From Henckelia pumila (Eukaryota; Streptophyta; Magnoliopsida; Lamiales; Gesneriaceae), in the NCBI RefSeq assembly GCF_033568475.1, contig NC_133120.1, positions 85,020,151 through 85,084,150 of the forward strand: a stretch of DNA of 64,000 bases. The letters run 5' to 3'. Positions 57,601 through 64,000 of the stretch are shown piece by piece. A program made the translations under genes and the position numbers. The notes beneath the pieces were generated by a model. That model was not told where the DNA came from. It did no database searches and saw nothing but the letters and a program-made list of their open reading frames with translations. Within the stretch, counting starts at the first letter, position 1. The number at the start of each line of letters is the position of its first letter.

Positions 57601-60600
57601 AAGCAACGCTTCGAAATCAGAAGGTTTTGTGGACAATTTGGTTTTTGTATTTTCTGAGTCATCCTGATCATCCTTGTCTTTGGTTACTCCGGAACCAAAC
57701 TCCTCAAAAAAGCGCTCGACATTTTCGACCTTATTCTGATGAGATACCAAAGAACCAAAACTGGTGACCACTAAATTAATTGCATAAAACTATATCATTG
57801 AACACTGAATGATTATCAAACCGATATCTCAACGAGAAATGTCAATAATTCTACTAAGCATAAAAATGGGGATTCTCTTGTAGAATAAACAACAAATAAA
57901 AATTAAAAGGCATGTGTCGTTTCAAAAAAAAATTTATAGCATATGTATCCACACTTCAGCCGAATAGGATGCCATATTACATATGAAATTGATCCTAAAG
58001 CATAAGCAGCCAGCAAATAAACTCGTGATCAGTCAAAGAATGCCAAAAAACAAAAGTCTGATACAAAAGGCACTATTACAGAGAAACGTAAAGTGACCTC
58101 ATTAAAATACTAAACCATAATGTGGTGCTGATCTAATTCATCCAAATGCATCAAGTACATGACATTGAAGATACATAGACTGCTTTAAAAATATTAAGAA
58201 ACCAATTTTCAAGTGTCAAATTAGTTATATTGGGCATTATTCTAATTATATAGAAAAATCAAAAGTGAGATAATCTTTAGTGTGTGCATCTCAATTTAGA
58301 AGTGTGACAAACATGACAAAGATAAACACTCATACATTCTCAAGCCCAAGTGACAAAGATGTCTTGGCATATTTAAATTTAAACTATCGAGATGGTAATT
58401 TAGCTCTAGAAAAATTGACAAAACTCCCGCTCCCTCCCCCTATCTCCCTGCATCAATCAAGGTGGTGATTTAGCAGCAAAATAAACATGTTCTCTTTCTG
58501 AAACAGTAACAACTGACTGAGAGTTACATATTATGCATCCATCAACACACAAAATAATGCAAGTAAATACGAGTACCTTAAGCTTAGGTGGAGTCAACTG
58601 GATCAACTTCTTGACCACACGTCGTGCAATGCCTGCCAGGGGCAAAAGGATCAAAACCTGAATTCCAAACGAAGTGAGTGAATCAATTGAATCAATAAGG
58701 TACTGTTTGGGAGAGATTCTAGGAAGTACTTTTCAGCTTTTTATTGATAATTCAAGGAAAAGCTGAGAAGTACTTCTTATAAGCTCTCTCAAACACTACC
58801 TAAACATGAAACAATTTATACATAAGATGTATGGGGACTTAACGAGGGCATATACATGAACGTCAAGTGGATTTTTTTTATGAAAGCTGGCGGGGTAATT
58901 AGTAAAGACTAAATGTTTACTTTATTCAAAGTTGACAAAAGGAAGAGGAAAACCAGGAAATACCTTTGGACGCGTAAACCCACGGTCGAGATAAGCTTCT
59001 GTGTTAAGGTTTATTCCCTCCATATTTTCTTGATTCTTAGCCAATTTTCTATCATTTTTCGACATAAGATCTCTACTTCTAAAGATATGATTCAACTGCA
59101 AAAACACGATAAGTTCAATTATCAATGAACCATTGGCAATTGAGTAAATGAAGGAAATCGGCCAACCAATGTAACAGAGAACACAATGACAAAATGAAGA
59201 CTCTTGTAACAAAAGGATTAACCACACTGAAACTGAGACTGCAAAAATATATGTGCATGTTTGAGTAAACCTGGAAAAAAAAATCGGTTTTTGTACATAC
59301 AGAATGCATGAGGTAAGCATCCATGGTATTTGAATCTTCCTCGGAACCTTTGAGGTAAAAGGGCTTCTTGTTGTGGTGCATTATATCACGATAGCTATTG
59401 CCTAGGCAAAGCGAATAAAACCATAAATAAAGTTAGTTACAGATAGATGTTATGTGTGCAGAGAAGTCATACAAGGAAATTGCCCAGTCCACTAATGTTA
59501 TTCTCCTACTCTCCAAACCATCCCACAAACAAGACAAGGGAAGAAAAAACCATCACAACTAACAACACCACAGAAGTACTTTCTCCGAGTAAATGGCATA
59601 GACAGTTTCAGCTGCAGCCTAATGGAATCTAAATCAAATGTGACAGGACATGGAGTTCATGCTCTAAACCAACAAGGAAGATGTCCATTACTTGTTGCTT
59701 CATTGGACAGTAGTTAGTCGGTCATGGATTCGCCTTTCACTAGTTTCATTCTTTGTTGACAAGAGAGATATTAAAAGGTTCCTCGATCAGAAAGAACTGG
59801 TATACTTGCACAAAATTTTTTAGATGATGTTTAGAAGTGTAAGAAAGTATGGCAAAGGAATTGAGAAACCTTTATTAATATCAGGTACACCTTTCTTTTG
59901 CTTCACATGCAAAACCAGAAAACAAATGAACAGGTTTGAGGAAGGACGCTTCAACTATGTTTGGCAGCAACTCATTGTTCAGATCTTTGGAATGATAATA
60001 ATGAAATTAAGGAACGCATAATGTTCAATCCTGGATAAAATTGACATTAGAGGGCGACATCTCTAGAAAATTCCACCCATTAATATACCTAGATAAAGTC
60101 GGCATTTAACCTGCCAACACATCTGCAACTCACCATATCACTGCAACCTACATTTTACATATTGTTACCTGATTGTAACCAATTCCGTCGATATCGTTGG
60201 AATAGCAACAGAAAGCATGTTATCCTTAAGAGAACTAGAGTGTCAAACAGGCAAGAGATTACATGAAAATAATCCAATCATGGCCTTTTCTTATTTACAA
60301 ACCAATGCCCTTTAGTCTATTAGTGGATCTAACCATCCAACTCCAGGCACAAAAAAAATTCCAATCTAGTTTATTCTGGTTCAAAACCTTATTTTATGTA
60401 AAAAGTGATTTAAAATATAGTGAATCAGACAAGAGATTAGGCAGTTGACTAAATCATTATATATTTCCATAGAGTCCTACAGACAAAGATTACTTGACAA
60501 CATTGATCACTATGTTGCTTGTGGTGGCAATGTTGAACAGATTTTGAAAATGACAAGGTGGCCGGATTTTTGTTTTGTTATTTTTGAACTAGAGGGATGA

Positions 60601-63600
60601 AACACTGGGTAAAACGGTCTATACATGACGTAACTGAAAAACAATTTTAATGGAGACCAAGAAATAATGACATTGTTCTCTCCATGTAATCATTTGCATA
60701 GAATTAGAAGGTTACTATAGGCAAGGCTTGGTAATCATACAAAAAAGTTTTATGGGATCCAGGGGCGGAGCTGGTTAAGGCCCAGTGTGGGCACTTGCCT
60801 ACACTGGGCCCAAAAAAAAAAGGATATATAGGCCTAATTATTAGTTAAATACAAGCCCATTAATTTTTTTTATAAACATTGTTGAGCCCACTACACATTA
60901 GGCCTAATTATTAGTTATAAATACAAGCCCATTATTTATTTAGTTTCATCAAATTGAACTTATTTATTGTATAATTGACATTTTAATTATATGTAAATTA
61001 TATATTAAATTAAACTTACAAAAATATGTGAATAAGAAATGAAAATGAATGAAGATTAAGTGAGGGTCATTGACAATCTAGCTTTCTTGTTTTTATTTCT
61101 GGATACAATTGGTTTTTTTTTTATTTTGAATTTTGATGCGTAATTATTGGGTTTGTTTGTTGAAAAATTATTGGTTTTTAGTAGAATTGTTTTGTGATGG
61201 TTTTATTCTTAATTATTTTTTTGCATTGACCTAGAATTTGTATAATTTCATTGTATAGGTTCTTAGTATATCGAACTACTATACTATGTCATCGCCTACA
61301 CTGAAAACAATTTCTAGCTCCGCCCCTGGGATCGATGACAAGTTGACTGATGTACTCACATAAAGAGAAAAACATTTTCTGCTTCGATTGATGAAATTCA
61401 CTGCTTCCCGAAGCCTCGAAGATTTCCATCCAATTCTTGTACAGTTTTGTCTTGAGGCCATAAAAAGAAGTCATGTCCAAATCCTATGCACATACGTCAA
61501 AACACATTATTCAGATCACAGTCATAATTCTTCTTGAAATAATACCAATAAATCCCATCGTGAATTAAACCATTATAGCCATTCTATGGGAGAAGATTGA
61601 AAAAATAATAATATCACTCAGACAATAATAGCATTTAGTTCCTGTAAACGTTTAGCAATGAATCAGACTAGTCTTGCTTTAAGGTGTACGTCTCTTAATT
61701 TTTTTACCAGCGTGTAGGGTGGCATCATAAATACCAAATGACTAGCTCGTATGCATTCTAAATACTAACCCTAAATAGAAAAGGAAGACATTTTAAACTG
61801 AATTTACTAATTTTAAATATATCCCGCGCAAGGTGATGGAAATAAACTAAAACCAAACAACTATAGAATTCAAAAGAACGTGACCATGTCGAAACTTCGA
61901 TAAGAATAGTCAAGTCAAAAGGCAAAGATACAAGACAAAATGATACGACAAGCAACCTTGATACAACAATCTCCTGTTCCTCTCCAATTGCAATTCTTCA
62001 TGGTAAGAGCAGGCAACTTCCATGTGTAGCTCCATCTCGTTTTTAACAATTTGTCAACCTCGCTTGATGATAATTTGTAGTTTACATGACTGTCAAAAGT
62101 ACTACAGGTAAAAACCACAAGTTAATAATTCGAAAGTTGAATTATATGGAAAACAGTGAACCAATAAGAATGTATGAGTGCACATCAATGAGATTCAACA
62201 CAGAACATCCTTGGGATTCTTAAAAAGAACTGGTGACAATATCACGAATCATAGAAAAAAGCTTCTATCAAGTAAAGCTTATATTCTGTGACCTGAAAGC
62301 ATTAAACAGATACATGTTTTCTAAAGCGCAGAGTTTCAACATGAGGTCAGGTGTAGACTTGTTCAATGTCTAGCTGGCCAAATACAAAAGAATATAGTTA
62401 ATTTTTAAAATGAATGAAGGCTTGTTCCTACTAAAAAACCTTACATCAAAGAATATGTTGCCTTCAAAACAAAGAAAATGAAGCAACCTTTTGTCTCTGC
62501 ATGAAGGAAAAGTCTTAGTACAAGCAGGCATTAACTGAACTCCAGTTTCTATGGCTTCTTAACAGATTAATTGAATAAATTAAAACAATAACAAATTTTC
62601 GATGATCAATTTCCCACTTGGCTCGAGCTTCAGTGGTTCTACAAGACAGTCTGAAAGAGATCTAATGCAAATATTTGAGAAATATGGAATCTCAGAGGTC
62701 AAATATGCATAATCATGACGCATTAGATTCCCTTCTACCCAAGGAAAGACTGATGGCACCATTTTATGATGGCCATTTAATCATTCAAAGAGCAGCACAC
62801 ATTTGATAAAAATAAACTTCCGAAGACCTTGTCCCGATGCATGCTTCTGAAAGGGATTGATCATTCAATGCTGAGTCTTCTTCATCTGTATCAAACAGTT
62901 CTTCGTCATCTTTTTCTATGTCTTCCCTTGATTTCATACTGTCGTAAATTCCTATTCCTTTTGGGGCATTTGCAATAGTATAACTCCTGGGAGACTCATT
63001 ATTATCTCCTACATTCGAGAAATGAAAGGAAAATTAGTCCAACAGACGCATGTATAGTACACCAACCTAGGATTGTGTTGTCCAAAGAATAGCTAATGCT
63101 TTTCCAACTTCTTTAGAACCAAAGAGTATCTCTCAGGACTAAAAGTGTTGATAAATTTGAAAAAAAGAAAGAAAAAAAAAGCAACTTTTGTGGGAATGGC
63201 ATATCTACTAGGCTTAATTGCATACCAGGTTCTTGTTCACAACAAAGTTATCGAGAAGGCTATAGACGACTGAGCAGCCTATATGAACTGATTAGTCAAG
63301 GATGCACACATATTCTATGTTGTAAATAACCAGATAAGCCAATAATAAAAAAAAAAAAATTTAAAAATTCTTTAGAAAATAATCCTTGAAAATGTCTAAA
63401 CAGTTTTTATAAAAGTTAGTGGAGTTCTTACCATCGTCCCTTTCATTCAGAGATTCCAGGCCATCATCATTCTCATCAGCATCGCTCTGAGAATCAGGAT
63501 CACTGTCAACTTCTTCATCTGTCTCACTTTCTCTATCTTCACCTCTTTGCCTAGAAATGCATAAAAGCATCCAATCAAACCAAGAACGTAGAATAATTTA

Positions 63601-64000
63601 TTAAATCAAGATAGAATATCCCAACCAAGATTACAATCGCTTTCAATTCTTTAGCTTTTGGTTCTTATCATACAATTTTGAGAAATACAAACTCCATGAA
63701 ACAACAGAAAGAAAATGCCTTCTTTATTCTTATGTAAGTTGATTTTCAATCCACACACTCGCAAATCCCTACGAGAATATCAAAATTCACAAACACAACC
63801 TGCAGTCAAACCAAGTAATTAACATATACTACATAACTTAAATAAGATTGTCCAAGACTAAAATTTTGCCATGTATTAAAGGAACCACCTTCTAAGAGAC
63901 CCCAGTCTCTTCAACAAATCGTCGTAAGTAGTTGTCTCTCTGTGTACAACTTCTGCTTCCTCCTCGGAAGTGGAACCATTCATGGGTTTCTCATAGAAAT
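51615..64000 (-). CDS. UTP25: UTP25 / digestive-organ-expansion-factor homologue, U3 small-subunit processome protein (5' end cut)
   Basis: Minus-strand exons: 63889-64000 (runs off the edge), 63432-63550, 62828-63008, 61957-62101, 61360-61483, 59301-59401, 58964-59095, 58577-58657, 57548-57735, 56976-57045, 56694-56753, 56553-56591, 56363-56451, 55974-56038, 54822-54868, 54107-54166, 53901-53972, 53629-53658, 53451-53545, 53189-53294, 52151-52213, 51993-52064, 51615-51689. In-window protein is 707 aa; relatives have about 750. The N terminus is acidic (EEVDSDPDSQSDADENDDG). Then come DAYLMHS, LDRGFTRPK, LILLPLAGIARRVV, KPSDFEALLGRDNNNDHFM, VASPLGL, LIIDHADVMLMQNWSHV, RIRPWYLDGQAHFYRQ, IMLYTERAHFYYRYK, and RIVGSTAAKRMV near the end. 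It resembles a DEAD-type helicase without ATP-binding motifs. It acts in the nucleolus in 18S rRNA processing. One exon is only 30 nt. Confidence 0.94.
54327..54648. mobile_element. MITE with TAGTCCTCTAAGTTGT termini in a UTP25 intron
   Basis: The left end is TAGTCCTCTAAGTTGT and the right end ACAACTTAGAGGACTA, an exact inverse. The pairing may continue outward (GTCAATTTAG with its approximate inverse). Inner segments with GGTCCTCTAACATG also repeat. About 322 bp between exons 54107-54166 and 54822-54868. Confidence 0.7.
55546..55897. mobile_element. hAT-like MITE in a UTP25 intron
   Basis: About 350 bp. Flanks TAGAATTCT (55537-55545) and TAGAATTTT (55898-55906) match at 8 of 9. Ends share TTTGG-CA-GCATTT in inverse, and the interior has inverted AAAACGTTTTTA words. 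Terminal bases match poorly. Confidence 0.5.
58699..58800. mobile_element. Tourist-type MITE (PIF/Harbinger) in a UTP25 intron
   Basis: The element is 102 bp with ends GGTACTGTTTGGGAGAG and CTCTCAAACACTACC, inverted, and further pairing over GAAGTACTT and CAGCTTTT. Flanked by TAA at 58696-58698 and 58801-58803, the three-base duplication of this superfamily. Confidence 0.78.
60761..61327. mobile_element. hAT-like element with AGGGGCGGAGCT termini in a UTP25 intron
   Basis: The ends AGGGGCGGAGCT and AGCTCCGCCCCT are exact inverses. Flanks GGGATCC and GGGATCG suggest a 7-8 bp duplication with one mismatch. The right end lies 32 bases from the exon border at 61360. Two internal copies of GCCTAATTATTAGTTA lie near the left end. 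Confidence 0.65.

Noticed and set aside
1..64000. CRISPR arrays, bacterial operons, tRNA or rRNA genes
   Set aside because: Repeat spacing and gene structure are those of a plant chromosome; no regular spacer arrays were seen, and I found no intact tRNA or rRNA by eye, although a short tRNA could be missed.

Overview
The window looks like a piece of a nuclear chromosome from a flowering plant, most likely an asterid eudicot. The genes have many short GT-AG introns, the flanks are AT-rich, and plant-specific families are present (DUF630/DUF632, ribosomal protein P3). LTR retrotransposons of the Athila-like, chromovirus and SIRE lineages sit beside typical plant SINE, MULE, hAT, Stowaway and Tourist elements. 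The wording of the chromovirus gag reminds me of Lamiales elements, but that is only an impression.

Layout. (1) 1-12513: an Athila-like LTR retrotransposon on the minus strand, cut by the left edge. It appears to carry only gag and protease. A complete but decayed chromovirus (2248-9479, target duplication AATTT) is inserted in its gag-protease reading frame. (2) 12514-21300: a gene-free AT-rich stretch holding a SINE with a 19-bp target duplication (14537-14742), a long-TIR MULE with a 10-bp duplication (15551-16915), a hAT element with an 8-bp duplication (17858-18528), a Stowaway MITE (18642-18897) and a four-unit minisatellite of about 150-170 bp units built on two palindromes (20451-21110). 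(3) 21310-28807: a plus-strand DUF630/DUF632 gene of the NRG2/REL2 type (CDS 22708-25563, 759 aa), convergent with a minus-strand metaxin gene (26003-28807, 325 aa). (4) 30980-40428: a young, apparently complete SIRE-lineage copia element with 1277-bp LTRs, target duplication GAATA, intact gag and pol ORFs, and an extra 406-codon ORF between pol and the 3' LTR. (5) 40434-42880: small inverted-repeat MITE candidates. (6) 42880-64000: a plus-strand Pumilio gene (CDS 44437-49257, 947 aa, eight PUF repeats), a minus-strand ribosomal protein P3 gene (49849-50635, 120 aa) with telobox and site II motifs, and a minus-strand UTP25/DEF ribosome-biogenesis gene in at least 23 exons (51615 to beyond 64000).

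The five host genes have unrelated jobs: a membrane-associated signalling or transcription cofactor, mitochondrial import, mRNA control, the ribosomal stalk and 18S rRNA processing. P3 and UTP25 are neighbours and both serve ribosomes, but nothing shows that they are linked. Splice sites were chosen by reading GT-AG junctions and keeping family-like protein continuity. All reading phases close, and the exon lists are in the entries.

The least ordinary signal is in the retroelements. Three unrelated LTR elements each carry dense families of short CpG-containing words in their non-coding parts: GATCGGAGCTTCCGATC-like in SIRE, GAACGTTGCTTCCGTTCC-like in the chromovirus, and GCGC-rich in the Athila-like element. 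The SIRE element also adds a third ORF with an FYANL motif.
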